Shown here one piece after another: positions 10,127 to 18,978 of a stretch of DNA of 64,000 bases; position 1 is the first letter of the stretch, and every line of letters starts with the position of its first letter. The notes under the pieces were generated by a model, which did not search any database, had not been told where the DNA came from, and saw nothing but the letters and a program-made list of their open reading frames with translations. A program made the position numbers and the translations under genes. This DNA is from Pontibacter korlensis (GTDB lineage: Bacteria > Bacteroidota > Bacteroidia > Cytophagales > Hymenobacteraceae): positions 3,252,001 to 3,316,000 of the forward strand of contig NZ_CP009621.1 of assembly GCF_000973725.1 (NCBI RefSeq), in the 5' to 3' direction.

Positions 10127-10546
10127 TTACCGCCTGCCTTTTCCTTTCTTTGCTTTGTGCCTATCTGCTTTTATCTGCTTAAACTCTTCATTTGATACTG
10201 TTACAGTATAATAGGCCTCAGTTAAAATAGTCAGGTCTAAGTCAAAGTCGTAGGTAGCAGTAACAGCGAGCTCTTTGTTTGGGTTTAGCTCATACCCTTC
10301 ACCTACCTTGTCATAAACTTCAAACTCATACTCACCCTCCTCCAGGTGTTTGTTTGGTATGCGTGCCAGGCAGTCGCCGGTAATTACCAGTGGCGTGTCC
10401 AGGTCATCTTCAAAATTGAATGGCTGGAAATACTTTCCGTCTTTTTTATGTGTGAGGTACTCCACACGGTCTATATGGATTTCAATTTCCTTGTTGCCAC
10501 TGTCTCTGCTGGTCTTGATATCCTGTAAGTTGCCCTTTAGTTTCAT
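10127..10546 (-). CDS. Hypothetical protein with basic C-terminal tail
   Basis: 139 aa, no signal peptide, family not recognised. Alternating polar/hydrophobic strands suggest a small beta-rich domain (about residues 20-115). It ends in a Lys/Arg-rich tail (ADRHKAKKGKGRR) that could bind nucleic acid or another polyanion; this is inference from composition only. It lies alone between a + strand small gene and the DUF1543 gene. Confidence 0.65.
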   Translation of the reverse strand: MKLKGNLQDIKTSRDSGNKEIEIHIDRVEYLTHKKDGKYFQPFNFEDDLDTPLVITGDCLARIPNKHLEEGEYEFEVYDKVGEGYELNPNKELAVTATYDFDLDLTILTEAYYTVTVSNEEFKQIKADRHKAKKGKGRR

Positions 10547-10676
10547 ATGCTATATTATACTGTGTTAGCCCGCTTTTCATACGATGTAGTTGCAAACTTA
10601 AGTAAAATGCCCAGCAAGGCGGGTAGGCATGTCTAAAATAAACTCAGTAAGTTTGCTTAAGCAAGCACAAAAAACT

Positions 10677-11240
10677 ATGTCACAACCAAAACTCTTTATG
10701 CTCATGCTGGGCTGCAGGCCAGCCGGAAGAAATACCGAACAGCATGATATGTTCTTTAGTATCGCCGACTCTGTTAAGGATCTGGTTCCTGAAATAAAAG
10801 CTTTCTGGCCAGAGGCTAAAGGCAATATCCATGTGGATGCCTGGCGGGAGGTAACACAGGTAAACGGCCATAGTATAAGTGTAGTACCGAAAGAAACAGG
10901 AGAGCCAGCTGCTGATGCAGAGAAGCTTTTTTTCCTGAACCTAGGCGGCTATAAGCCAAATGAGTTCGACGAGTTCCACTATAAAATGCTGGCCGTAGCA
11001 CAAGACAGTGCAGGTGCTGTAAAACAAGCCAAGAGTACTGCCTTCTATAAGCACACCGGCTTTAAAGGTGCCACCTCTCACATCGACGATAAGTTTGGTG
11101 TAGATGTGGACGAGCTGTACCCGGTGCAGGATATTCTGCCAGAGGAAGTAAAGCAGAAGTATAGCCTCAAGATTACTCTAGGTGCAGGTGGCGCAGAAGA
11201 TGAAATGCACCTGGGCTATTTCCAGCTACATAAGCTATAG
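10677..11240 (+). CDS. DUF1543 domain protein
   Basis: 188 aa from the ATG at 10677; an in-frame ATG at 10629 would add 16 residues not expected for the family. The start KLFMLMLGCRPAGRNTEQHD, with the following FFSIADSVKDLVPEIKAFWP and HVDAWREV, is typical of DUF1543. The C-terminal half (residues 90-188) appears to repeat the fold. Function is unknown; the family is cytosolic. Monocistronic. Confidence 0.8.
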   Translation: MSQPKLFMLMLGCRPAGRNTEQHDMFFSIADSVKDLVPEIKAFWPEAKGNIHVDAWREVTQVNGHSISVVPKETGEPAADAEKLFFLNLGGYKPNEFDEFHYKMLAVAQDSAGAVKQAKSTAFYKHTGFKGATSHIDDKFGVDVDELYPVQDILPEEVKQKYSLKITLGAGGAEDEMHLGYFQLHKL

Positions 11241-11369
11241 ATGGCCGTTTCTTGCTAAGGAATGAGGGTGTAGGAGTAGTTGCTCTATCCTCATTTATCA
11301 GCTCAGAAACAAACATGCTTTAGCCTGCTGCGTTATTAAGGGGAAGTGATATAACCAAACTACAGAACT

Positions 11370-12107
11370 ATGAACAGAAACTTTGGAAATAACAACGGCC
11401 CCAATAAAAACCATTACGCCGACTTTGACGAGCATGGAAATCCGCGTACAGGCAATATCAACAGCCTCTCCCGCTATAATCCTGAAAACCGTTACCCAGG
11501 GTCAGAGCAGCAGCACAGGCACAGAGGCGATTTTAGTAATTTCCGAGAGCAGTATGAGCCTGACAACCGTCATGGCGACCGTACCACCCATGCAACACGC
11601 GCTTACGGCGATTTTAGCCGGGGCTCACGCTACGGCGAAGGCGGTAGCATTTCCGGCGGCGGATCGGCTTATGGCCACTCATACTATGGCTTGTCTGGCA
11701 ACGAGGGGCCGCGCATAACGCAGCACGACATGAACCGCTCCGACAGCAGGCAGTACGATGCCTACGGCGATTATGAGCACTACCGTAACCGCGACCAGGG
11801 AATCAGGTTCGGGCGCAGCAGCGACGGTGGTTACATCAATGATAACAGAAACAGGGATAATCGCGGCGCAAACTACTATGACGACAGCTATCCTGGCTCA
11901 CAGCGTGGTATGGGAAATGGCAACAGAAGCGACGATAGCGGGTACAGCATTGGCGACTTTGGCCAACGCTACGAAGACAGACAGCGCAATTACTTTAGCA
12001 ACCGTGATGACAGGGACCGTGATCGTGGCTACAGATCAAGTGAAGACGATCGAGGCTTTAGTGAAGGCCGTAGCCGGCACAGTGGTCGCCGGAACCATGA
12101 CTGGTAA
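11370..12107 (+). CDS. Low-complexity Arg/Asp/Gly/Tyr/Asn-rich disordered protein (copy 1)
   Basis: 245 aa, almost entirely made of G, R, D, N, S, Y with few aliphatic residues. There is no signal peptide or membrane segment. Short recurring units such as RYGEG, YGDF and DRDRGYRSS are spread through it. Composition predicts intrinsic disorder and resembles RNA-binding or condensate-forming RG/YG-rich proteins. It has a counterpart of matching length and composition at 56937-57683. Monocistronic, followed by a strong terminator. Function unknown. Confidence 0.75.
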   Translation: MNRNFGNNNGPNKNHYADFDEHGNPRTGNINSLSRYNPENRYPGSEQQHRHRGDFSNFREQYEPDNRHGDRTTHATRAYGDFSRGSRYGEGGSISGGGSAYGHSYYGLSGNEGPRITQHDMNRSDSRQYDAYGDYEHYRNRDQGIRFGRSSDGGYINDNRNRDNRGANYYDDSYPGSQRGMGNGNRSDDSGYSIGDFGQRYEDRQRNYFSNRDDRDRDRGYRSSEDDRGFSEGRSRHSGRRNHDW

Positions 12108-12151
12108 CATAAATATGCCATTGCCTAGAACTGTGGCTTAGTGCTACATAC

Positions 12152-12187
12152 AAACAGCCGCTTCTTCAAACGAAGAAGCGGCTGTTT
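12152..12187. terminator. Bidirectional terminator
   Basis: A perfect 15-bp stem (12152-12166 with 12173-12187, 6-nt loop) begins AAA and ends TTT. It lies between the disordered-protein gene and the convergent msrB. Confidence 0.9.
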
Positions 12188-12212
12188 TCTTTAGGGAATA
12201 TTCTAATCAAGT

Positions 12213-12662
12213 TTACTCCAGTTCCACCAAAACAATGCTGGCGGAGTTAATACAGTACCGAAGCCCAGCCGGCTCAGGTCCATCATTGAATACATGCCCC
12301 AGGTGGCAATCACATATGTTACACATAACTTCTATGCGGCTCATGTTGTGGCTGTTGTCGAAAGTATACTTAATGGCACCTCTGGATGCAGGTTGTGTAA
12401 AGCTGGGCCAGCCGGAAATAGCATGGTACTTCTCTGTTGAGTTAAACAGTATACTTCCGCAGCAAACACAGGCATATACTCCCGGGTCGTAGGAACGGCA
12501 GTAAGCGTTGCGGTAGGGTGGCTCGGTATCCTTTTGCCTGGTAACCTGGTACTGTAGCGGGGTAAGTTGCTGCCTCCATCCCTCTTCGCTTTTTTCCACT
12601 CTTCTGGCAGGCTCAGGGTTGCTGTACTTGGCGTTCTTGATAATGTCAATCCAGCGGAGCAT
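12213..12662 (-). CDS. msrB: Peptide-methionine (R)-S-oxide reductase
   Basis: Reduces methionine-R-sulfoxide in proteins; 149 aa. Zinc-binding CxxC pairs are in YACVCCGS and MCNICDCHLGHVF. The catalytic Cys is in RYCINSAS, and the substrate-pocket motif GWPSF is present. There is no signal peptide, so it is cytosolic. The N terminus (about 35 residues before LTPLQYQVTR) is longer than the minimal domain. It starts at 12662 just downstream of the hydrophilin-like gene's terminator. Confidence 0.93.
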   Translation of the reverse strand: MLRWIDIIKNAKYSNPEPARRVEKSEEGWRQQLTPLQYQVTRQKDTEPPYRNAYCRSYDPGVYACVCCGSILFNSTEKYHAISGWPSFTQPASRGAIKYTFDNSHNMSRIEVMCNICDCHLGHVFNDGPEPAGLRYCINSASIVLVELE

Positions 12663-12694
12663 GGTGTTGGGGTTTAGCTTTTAGGTGTAAATGC

Positions 12695-12722
12695 AAAAGC
12701 CCCGGGAGTACCCGGGGCTTTT
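12695..12722 (-). terminator. Terminator downstream of the hydrophilin-like gene
   Basis: A perfect 12-bp stem AAAAGCCCCGGG / CCCGGGGCTTTT with a 4-nt loop. Flanking A and T runs allow termination in both directions. It separates the gene ending at 12744 from msrB. Confidence 0.85.
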
Positions 12723-12743
12723 GGTATACATAGGAAGTATTTA

Positions 12744-13079
12744 TTAGTCTTTTTCGTTGCCTAAACCCTCATTGCTCTTATGGCCTTTCAGTGTGCTGGC
12801 ATTAGGCTGGTTGTTACGGAACTCCTTATCGGTGCTGTCAGCTCCACGGGTAGTTGTAGTCGGGTTCTGGTTTGAACCTTGTGGGCTGTTCTGATTCGGG
12901 GTGTCTTTTCCTGCTTTTGCACCAGCACTATTGCCCTCACGGCTCGGTTTGTTTTCACCACGTGTATTATCGGCACCACCAGCAACAGGGCCTGTATCTC
13001 TTCCTTCTGGTCTTCCGCTCACGTTACCACCTTCTCCGGCATGCGTCTTCAGCTCATTGCTCTTATTATTATCTGCCAT
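12744..13079 (-). CDS. Hydrophilin-like Gly/Asn/Ser-rich small protein
   Basis: 111 aa from the ATG at 13079; an in-frame extension to 13124 is probably leader. The protein is highly polar (G, N, S, T, E, K, D, R), with essentially no hydrophobic core and no Cys. Composition matches stress hydrophilins, and I do not recognise a named family. Expect a disordered cytosolic protein, possibly linked to desiccation or osmotic stress (inference). It lies between msrB and a DoxX gene. Confidence 0.65.
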   Translation of the reverse strand: MADNNKSNELKTHAGEGGNVSGRPEGRDTGPVAGGADNTRGENKPSREGNSAGAKAGKDTPNQNSPQGSNQNPTTTTRGADSTDKEFRNNQPNASTLKGHKSNEGLGNEKD

Positions 13080-13407
13080 AATTGTTTCTCTTTGGTAAAA
13101 CATAAAAATCAATACACCGGGCAATCCGGGGTATTCAATTGTACGGATGAATCAAAGGTTTAGGTTGGAGAAAACGTCCTGTTGCCTTGTCTGCATAGTA
13201 GCTTTTTGTTTAAAAGAACCTGTATACAGCATACGCAAGTGCTTTGATCATTGTGTACGGAGGTTAGGGACTAGCTTAATAGAAGAAGGCTATATACAGG
13301 GTTAACTTTATATAGTTTCTATACGTTTCTTGTGGTGTATGTATTTAAGCAATAACTAGTTAAATATATAGCTAACCATCTGTAAAAACTTAAAGTAACA
13401 GCAAACT
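13080..13407. other. Divergent intergenic region
   Basis: An AT-rich 328-nt stretch between divergent genes (hydrophilin-like on -, DoxX on +). It must hold both promoters. I see no clear palindromic operator or RNA element. Confidence 0.5.
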
Positions 13408-13833
13408 ATGGAAAGATTTTTAGGTAACTACAGCCCTTATTTATATGCCATCCTGCGCATAGTGGCAGGTCTTATGTTTGCTATGCACGGAAGTCAGAAA
13501 CTGTTTGGCTGGCCTGGCGATGGAAACACAGTGGAGCTATTCTCGATGATGGGGCTTGCTGGCATAATAGAGTTTGTGGGCGGGTTGATGATAGCCTTAG
13601 GGCTGTTCGCCAGTTGGGCAGCGTTTATTGCCAGTGGTCAGATGGCGGTTGCCTTTTTTATGGCTCACCTTCCTCAAGGCTGGAACCCTCTCCTAAACCA
13701 GGGCGAACTAGCGCTGCTTTACTGTTTTCTGTTCCTTTATATTGCTTCCAGGGGGGCTGGCATTTGGAGTGTGGACGGGGCAAGGCACACAGATGCAAGA
13801 GACAGTGCCACCATGCATCGCCGGTATTCCTGA
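13408..13833 (+). CDS. DoxX family membrane protein
   Basis: 141 aa integral membrane protein with four hydrophobic segments. It begins YLYAILRIVAGLMFAMHGSQKLFGWPG, the hallmark of DoxX/YphA-type proteins, and continues with GLAGIIEFVGGLMIALGLF. Members are linked to quinone or redox functions, but the substrate is not known. Monocistronic. Confidence 0.88.
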   Translation: MERFLGNYSPYLYAILRIVAGLMFAMHGSQKLFGWPGDGNTVELFSMMGLAGIIEFVGGLMIALGLFASWAAFIASGQMAVAFFMAHLPQGWNPLLNQGELALLYCFLFLYIASRGAGIWSVDGARHTDARDSATMHRRYS

Positions 13834-13900
13834 TGCCATTCAGCTTGTTATTCTACTTCTGACTCATAAATCACTCACTGTTACCAAGTAGCGTCCACCG

Positions 13901-13929
13901 TTGCCATACTTCCTTTTGTCTAATCTTCG
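13901..13929 (+). promoter_or_regulatory. Possible Bacteroidota-type promoter (TTG-N17-TAATCTTCG)
   Basis: A TTG at 13901 and TAATCTTCG at 13921 resemble the Bacteroidota housekeeping pattern TTG...TAnnTTTG with a 17-nt spacer. They lie 31 nt upstream of the esterase ATG. Match by eye only, with two differences in the -7 element. Confidence 0.35.
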
Positions 13930-13959
13930 TATGAACAAGAATCTTAGCAAGAGGAAGGT

Positions 13960-14661
13960 ATGGTTACAGAAAGATCTAAGTATAAAACAGGCCGCCTGAC
14001 AGCAAGGACCGCAAACGGTAGTGGCGCAGATGTCTTTACTACTGGTGTGCAGCCTTTAGGACTGGGTAACAGGAAAGACGGCTTGCTGTATGTGCCGCAA
14101 GGCTATGATAACAGCAAGCCTGCTGCACTGGCTGTTATGCTACATGGAGCCGGAGCTCCTGCTGAACAAGGTTTATCGCTGCTGCAGCAGTATGCGGATG
14201 AACATAACATCATACTGGTGGCACCGGCCTCGCGAAAGTACTCCTGGGACATTATTGCCAGCGAAGGCTTTGGACCTGATGTCATCTTTATCGACCAGGC
14301 ACTTTCGCATGTATTCGAAAACTATAGTATAGATCCGGCTCATCTGGCCATAGGTGGCTTTTCTGATGGTGGGTCATATGCGCTTTGCGTTGGGCTGACA
14401 AACGGGGACCTTTTTACCCACATCATCGCTTTCTCGTCTGGCTTTGTTTTTACTATGGAGAAAAATGGAAAGCCAGAGGTATTTATATCCCATGGCATAG
14501 ACGACCCCGTGCTGCCCATCGATCCTTGTGGCAGGCGCATCGTTCCCCAACTAAAGCAGCAAGGCTTGGAAGTGAGCTACACAGAGTTTGATGGAGGCCA
14601 CGAGATTCCTAACTACATTTCCGGAAGTAGTGTAAACTGGTTTCTTCAGCAGGAGAAATAA
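13960..14661 (+). CDS. Alpha/beta hydrolase, carboxylesterase/PHB-depolymerase-like
   Basis: 233 aa cytosolic esterase-like protein. Oxyanion/HG motif MLHGAGAPAEQ, nucleophile elbow GGFSDGGSYAL (Ser), acid HGIDDPVLPID (Asp), and FDGGHEIP (His) give a complete catalytic triad. It resembles phospholipase/carboxylesterase and depolymerase-type enzymes; substrate unknown. Its stop codon abuts the stop of the convergent BrkB gene with no base between. Confidence 0.85.
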   Translation: MVTERSKYKTGRLTARTANGSGADVFTTGVQPLGLGNRKDGLLYVPQGYDNSKPAALAVMLHGAGAPAEQGLSLLQQYADEHNIILVAPASRKYSWDIIASEGFGPDVIFIDQALSHVFENYSIDPAHLAIGGFSDGGSYALCVGLTNGDLFTHIIAFSSGFVFTMEKNGKPEVFISHGIDDPVLPIDPCGRRIVPQLKQQGLEVSYTEFDGGHEIPNYISGSSVNWFLQQEK

Positions 14662-15618
14662 TTACTTGCCTTCTGGTCCGTCAGCTACGTGATCGGCATG
14701 GAAAGCGCCTCGCTGCCCCAAGGGTTCTTCCTGTCCAACAGTGGTGTCTCTTGCAGTTTGATGCTCTAGTTCAGAGTTGATTTCGGCGCCTAAGAGTATG
14801 ATAAAGCTGGTAAGGTTAAACCACAGCATCAGGATAATGACAGCAGCCACAGGACCATAAGTCTCACCATAATTGCCGAAGTTGTTTACGTACCAGGAGA
14901 ACAGCAGCGAGCCTAGCAGCCAAAGCACTGTAGCAATTCCTGAGCCCCAACTCACCCATTTAAACTTCGGGTTATCACGGTAAGGAGCTACTTTATAAAT
15001 GAGTGCCAGCGACAGCATAATGATTAATGCTAGTAAAGGCCATCTGCCCCATTCGATAAGCGTCTGCACAAAACCTGGTAACCCTAAATTTCCTACCAGT
15101 GCCGGAAATCCAACCAACAAAGCAAAACAAAGACCGCCCAGTACGATTCCCCCAACAGTAAAGAGAAGTGTAATAGCGTTAAGCTCTATAAAGCTCCTGG
15201 TATTTCGTTCATCATAAGCAATGTTGATGCCTTCAAACAGCGACTTTGTGCCGCTGTTGGCGCTCCACAAACTTAGGAGTATACTTAGTGCCACGCCCCA
15301 ACCAAGCGTTGAGCTTGAGTTTTGCGCAATGCTTCTCAGCCTTTCTGTCAGCATCTCGTGTGTTTCGCTTGGCAGTACAGCAGTTAGCTCTTCTATGTGC
15401 TGCTCAACTGCAGCTGGGTCTGTAACCAAGCCATAGATAGAGATGATGGCAGCCAGAGTAGGGAACAATGCCAGGAAGAAATAGAATGCTACGCCGGCAG
15501 CTACAATGCTTATATTGTCTGTGCCTAATTGCTCTTTTACCCTAAGCATCACTTCTTTCCATCCTCTTCCGGGTATCTGATGTGGCGCTTCAGCCTCTCT
15601 TCCTTTTGTGTCTTTCAT
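14662..15618 (-). CDS. YihY/BrkB family inner-membrane protein
   Basis: 318 aa with six hydrophobic segments. Typical motifs are SIVAAGVAFYFFLALFPTLAA near residue 40, WSANSGTKSLFEGINIAYDE, and the C-terminal YGPVAAVIILMLWFNLTSFIILLGAEIN. The role of the family is poorly defined. It is often called ribonuclease BN from an old misannotation, which should not be used. The start at 15618 matches the family. Confidence 0.92.
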   Translation of the reverse strand: MKDTKGREAEAPHQIPGRGWKEVMLRVKEQLGTDNISIVAAGVAFYFFLALFPTLAAIISIYGLVTDPAAVEQHIEELTAVLPSETHEMLTERLRSIAQNSSSTLGWGVALSILLSLWSANSGTKSLFEGINIAYDERNTRSFIELNAITLLFTVGGIVLGGLCFALLVGFPALVGNLGLPGFVQTLIEWGRWPLLALIIMLSLALIYKVAPYRDNPKFKWVSWGSGIATVLWLLGSLLFSWYVNNFGNYGETYGPVAAVIILMLWFNLTSFIILLGAEINSELEHQTARDTTVGQEEPLGQRGAFHADHVADGPEGK

Positions 15619-15830
15619 AGTTTCGTAGTGTTCGTTGCATAGTTATTTATAAAACGGAGTGCAATTTCTATGGTTAATAAACTTGAGCCAGATTTAAGGA
15701 GTTGGGGTACAAACGGCTGGTTTGAAAGGGGCTTTAGCGTGTGAGTAAAATATGCCTTCAACTATAAGTTCTATTGTTTGCCATGAGTGGTGCAGAGAAA
15801 CTTTGCTAATGCAGCCTCTGTTTTAACAGC

Positions 15831-16238
15831 ATGGCAGGAATAATAACATTGATAGCAGCAGGAGCCTTACTCGTAGTATGGAGTAGCGTTTCAACATCTG
15901 ATAGCACTACAGAATTTAGCTTTCACAAAGAGCCGCATGGCACGTGGTATATCGATTTACCTGACTACCCAGGGCCTAAGGGAGATTTGGCTATGGTGGC
16001 AGGTGCCGACGACATGCTGGACTACCTTGCAAAAGGGAAAACACGTGTAGAGGTCGAGATGAGTGAGCAGCCCTTTGCAGGTGCACTAGAACTGGTGCGG
16101 GTAAAGCTGGGAGAGCCGGGAGGCGGCGCGTTTTATAAACCCACTAACCACCAGATTGAGTCTGTCTGGCTGTGTGATGTGACTTTGTATGCTTTAGGTA
16201 AGTTTCCGGAAAAAATCTACTTTAAGGCAGTAGGTTAA
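15831..16238 (+). CDS. Hypothetical membrane-anchored small protein
   Basis: 135 aa. The N-terminal hydrophobic segment IITLIAAGALLVVW acts as signal or anchor. It is followed by a compact domain with WYIDLPDYPGPKGDLAMVAGADDMLD, a pattern I have seen in uncharacterised DUF families of Bacteroidota but cannot name with certainty. Monocistronic and convergent with the AI-2E-family gene, 20 nt apart. Confidence 0.6.
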   Translation: MAGIITLIAAGALLVVWSSVSTSDSTTEFSFHKEPHGTWYIDLPDYPGPKGDLAMVAGADDMLDYLAKGKTRVEVEMSEQPFAGALELVRVKLGEPGGGAFYKPTNHQIESVWLCDVTLYALGKFPEKIYFKAVG

Positions 16239-16258
16239 ACTAAATGCTACGCCACCGT

Positions 16259-17323
16259 TTAGCTAGCTTCTATATCTTCGTCTTCATTGCCTAAAATGTA
16301 CCCGTAAGGCTTTAGCTTCGGAATCCGGTCAAATAGTACTTTGAGGCTGGCAAACAGCGGTACAAACAAAATCATGCCGGGCACACCCCAAAGCAGGCTG
16401 CCGAGCAGGATAACCATTATAGTTGCCAAAGGATTGAGCTTTACCCTTGAGCCTGTGATGTAGGGGGTTAGCAAGTTTGCCTCTACAAGCTGCGTCACCA
16501 TAAAGAAAACCAGCACCAGCACCGGGTAAATAAAAGAGTCTTTCATAAGCAAAGCAAAGGCAATTGGCAGAGCAATGCCAAGGAAAGATCCAAAGTATGG
16601 AATTAGTCGCAGCAGGGCTGTAACCAGGGCAAAAAGTATAGCATGTTCAATACCAATTGCCCAAAAGCCAAGTGCATATACTACTGCCAGAATGGAGATG
16701 ACGGTAAAAGTGCCTTTCAGGTAATCATGTATGATGCGCGATATTCTACCAAGTATAACTTTTGATTCTTTCTGCCCCTCAAAAAGGCGAAGCCTGACAA
16801 AGAAGTTCTGAATCCGTTGCTGGTAGATCAGGAAAAAGAAGGTATAGGTAAGGATGATGAATATGAATAGAAGTATAGAAAGCCCCTGCACTACAACGTC
16901 TCTCAGGCCTTTATAAACAGCTTTAGCTATATCAGGTTTCTTTTCTTCAATGATCTCTTCCTGTTCATAGCGCGGGATATCAGTTGTTTTGTACAGTAAC
17001 CACTGCAGCCTGTTAGTTTTCTCTTCCAGCTTCTGCTCCAGCCTGGGCATATCTGCTTCCAGGCTCTGAATCTGGTAAAAAATCAGTGCGCCGATTATAA
17101 TCAAAGAAGACAGTAGAACCAATATTGATGCAATGGCAGCTGTAGACTGTTTCAAGCCATAGCGCTGCAGCCGGTGTACCATAGGGTACAGCAACATGGC
17201 AAAGAAAGCGGCAATGGCAATGGGCAATAGGAAGGGTTTACCAAAGTACAGGAACAGGGATACCAACAGTATCAGCAGTAGTCCTTTATTAAACAGGCTT
17301 AGGTTAAGTCTTTCTGTATTCAT
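16259..17323 (-). CDS. AI-2E family transporter
   Basis: 354 aa polytopic membrane protein (about eight segments) of the AI-2E/PerM family. Characteristic features are a central soluble region with several charged residues (about 90-150) and the C-terminal LLRLIPYFGSFLGIALPIAFALL and PGMILFVPLFASLKVL. Family members export small signals or ions; some are Na+/H+ antiporters. The substrate here is not predictable. Divergent from the gene at 17539. Confidence 0.88.
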   Translation of the reverse strand: MNTERLNLSLFNKGLLLILLVSLFLYFGKPFLLPIAIAAFFAMLLYPMVHRLQRYGLKQSTAAIASILVLLSSLIIIGALIFYQIQSLEADMPRLEQKLEEKTNRLQWLLYKTTDIPRYEQEEIIEEKKPDIAKAVYKGLRDVVVQGLSILLFIFIILTYTFFFLIYQQRIQNFFVRLRLFEGQKESKVILGRISRIIHDYLKGTFTVISILAVVYALGFWAIGIEHAILFALVTALLRLIPYFGSFLGIALPIAFALLMKDSFIYPVLVLVFFMVTQLVEANLLTPYITGSRVKLNPLATIMVILLGSLLWGVPGMILFVPLFASLKVLFDRIPKLKPYGYILGNEDEDIEAS

Positions 17324-17440
17324 CTTTGAAGAAAGGTAAACGCAAATACCTGAATGTTGTTTTTCCGTAGCAACCTAAGCTATTGGTAGCAGCATGTTAG
17401 CCAGAACCACAATCTTGTTAAGGCGTAGAACCTTTAACAT

Positions 17441-17482
17441 CCTACTTCTCTGCCTTACTTAAAAGTAAGGCAGAGAAGTAGG
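17441..17482. repeat. Perfect 20-bp inverted repeat in a divergent intergenic region
   Basis: Arms 17441-17460 and 17463-17482 are perfectly complementary with only 2 nt between them. It lies between divergent genes, so it is not placed as a terminator, and no T tract follows it on either side. It could form a cruciform or a very stable RNA hairpin in the 5' leader of the downstream gene. Confidence 0.85.
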
Positions 17483-17538
17483 AGCTTGATTAACAGACTG
17501 CCTGGTGGTGTGCCAGGCACTATTACTTAGATACAGTT

Positions 17539-18030
17539 ATGACAGGAAAGGCAGTTTTAAATGGTTTGTTGGCAGGACTGGCTGGAGTAGCAGCAATGAC
17601 CCTTGCCGAAAAAATAGAGCAGCAGTTTACCAAGCGCCCCAATTCTTATGTACCCGCTCATACACTTGAGCGGTTGCTGCGTCGCTCTGGTAAACCTGAC
17701 TCAGATAACCTGGCGCTAAACTGGTCGATGCATTGGGGAGAAGGAATTCTACTGGGCATTATCAGAGGACTTATGGCGGAAGCAGGGTTTCGTGGGCCGG
17801 TAGGGTCCTTTATGTTCATGAACCTGCGCCTGCTAAGTGATCAGAGCCCGGAGAATGCTACTGGTGCGGGTGCACCACCCTGGACCTGGCCAAAAGACGA
17901 ACAGGGAATAGACTTGCTACACAAAGCAGTTTATGCCTTCGCAACGGGTGCCGTAGCCGACTTACTTATTGATGGTCCTGCCCGACAACCTGTAAGCAGA
18001 GCCGGTTGGACAGTTGGAGAAAAAGCCTAA
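17539..18030 (+). CDS. Hypothetical membrane-associated protein
   Basis: 163 aa, family not recognised. Glycine/alanine-rich hydrophobic stretches at the N terminus (GLLAGLAGVAAMTLAEKIEQ), centre (GEGILLGIIRGLM) and C-terminal part (AVYAFATGAVADLLI) suggest membrane association, with a conserved-looking KRPNSYVPAHTLERLL segment between. The leader contains the 20-bp inverted repeat. Monocistronic, ends before a terminator. Confidence 0.65.
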   Translation: MTGKAVLNGLLAGLAGVAAMTLAEKIEQQFTKRPNSYVPAHTLERLLRRSGKPDSDNLALNWSMHWGEGILLGIIRGLMAEAGFRGPVGSFMFMNLRLLSDQSPENATGAGAPPWTWPKDEQGIDLLHKAVYAFATGAVADLLIDGPARQPVSRAGWTVGEKA

Positions 18031-18107
18031 AGCCAAAGATGGTTGAAGCTACCGGACTAACTGCTGAGGTACAGCCTGTAGTTCTTAGGATAATATACCA
18101 ATAATCT

Positions 18108-18150
18108 AAAACCGGCCTTTTGTAAAATCAAATGGCCGGTTTTATTTTTT
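18108..18150. terminator. Bidirectional terminator
   Basis: A 9-bp stem (18109-18117 with 18134-18142, AACCGGCC core) is followed by a T run at 18141-18150 and preceded by A residues. The loop contains a further partial TTTG/CAAA pairing. It lies between convergent genes. Confidence 0.8.
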
Positions 18151-18960
18151 ACCAGCCTCATATTCAGAAAGTACCTCTGCTAACGCCCGTTGATAGTCGG
18201 GGTTCTCGTTCATGCCGTTATGCCTCTGGCCTTTTAATGTTATCACCTTGTCGGTTGGCTTCAGGTGCGCCTTTAGCTTTTCAGAGGAGCCGGGGTAGAT
18301 TATCTCGTCCAGGTCACCATGGAATAGAACAACAGGAGCCTTAACTTTCCCTATGTATCGGTAGGTTTCAAGTTTATACTTTAGCAGAAAAGTGGGTACA
18401 AAAGAGTAGAGGTTTTGCATCAGGTCCACTAGGCTGTAGTAAGGAGCCTGCAGAACCAGGAGTTTCGGCCTGTTATCTGAAGCCAGTTTGGTAGCTGCTC
18501 CTGTACCGATAGAGTAGCCAACAATCACTATACTGTCTTCAGCATAGCTATCTTTCAGGTGGTCATAAGCAAGCTGAACGTCATCAAAGAACTGTGCCTC
18601 ACTACTAATGTTTCCCCCACTTTTGCCATAGCCACGATAGTCAAGTATAAAAATATCATAGCCAAGGTCTGTGTAGGTTTTGGCTATCCAGCCCCAGGAG
18701 GCAACGGACCCTGCGTTGCCATGCAGGTAAAATATCAGTCCTCTGGGTGCAGGAGTTTTAAACAACAAGCCATGTAGGTGCACACCGTCCTTCGCTGGTA
18801 CAAAGATTTCCTCAAATTCCTGATTAAACCCAAAAGTATAATCCTTCGGGAGCTTCTCCGGAAAGAAAATCATACTTTCCTGTTGAAAAGACAATAGACT
18901 CATAAGCAGCACATAAAGAATTGCTAATACAGCGACTGTTGTTAGAATAGCTTTGTACAA
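18142..18960 (-). CDS. Alpha/beta hydrolase, membrane-anchored (BEM46/ABHD17-like)
   Basis: 272 aa. An N-terminal hydrophobic segment (about residues 5-25) acts as an anchor or uncleaved signal. The hydrolase core has FYLHGNAGS, nucleophile elbow IVGYSIGTGAA, acid FHGDLDEIIYP and His in GQRHNGM. This combination is typical of the serine aminopeptidase S33/BEM46-like group. Substrate unknown. It runs co-directionally downstream of the P-type ATPase, 18 nt away, so the two may be co-transcribed. Confidence 0.82.
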   Translation of the reverse strand: MYKAILTTVAVLAILYVLLMSLLSFQQESMIFFPEKLPKDYTFGFNQEFEEIFVPAKDGVHLHGLLFKTPAPRGLIFYLHGNAGSVASWGWIAKTYTDLGYDIFILDYRGYGKSGGNISSEAQFFDDVQLAYDHLKDSYAEDSIVIVGYSIGTGAATKLASDNRPKLLVLQAPYYSLVDLMQNLYSFVPTFLLKYKLETYRYIGKVKAPVVLFHGDLDEIIYPGSSEKLKAHLKPTDKVITLKGQRHNGMNENPDYQRALAEVLSEYEAGKK

Positions 18961-18978
18961 GACTCTACTATGCTGTTA

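Noticed and set aside
14662..15618. Ribonuclease BN annotation
   Set aside because: The protein is a multi-helix BrkB membrane protein; the RNase BN name comes from an old error.
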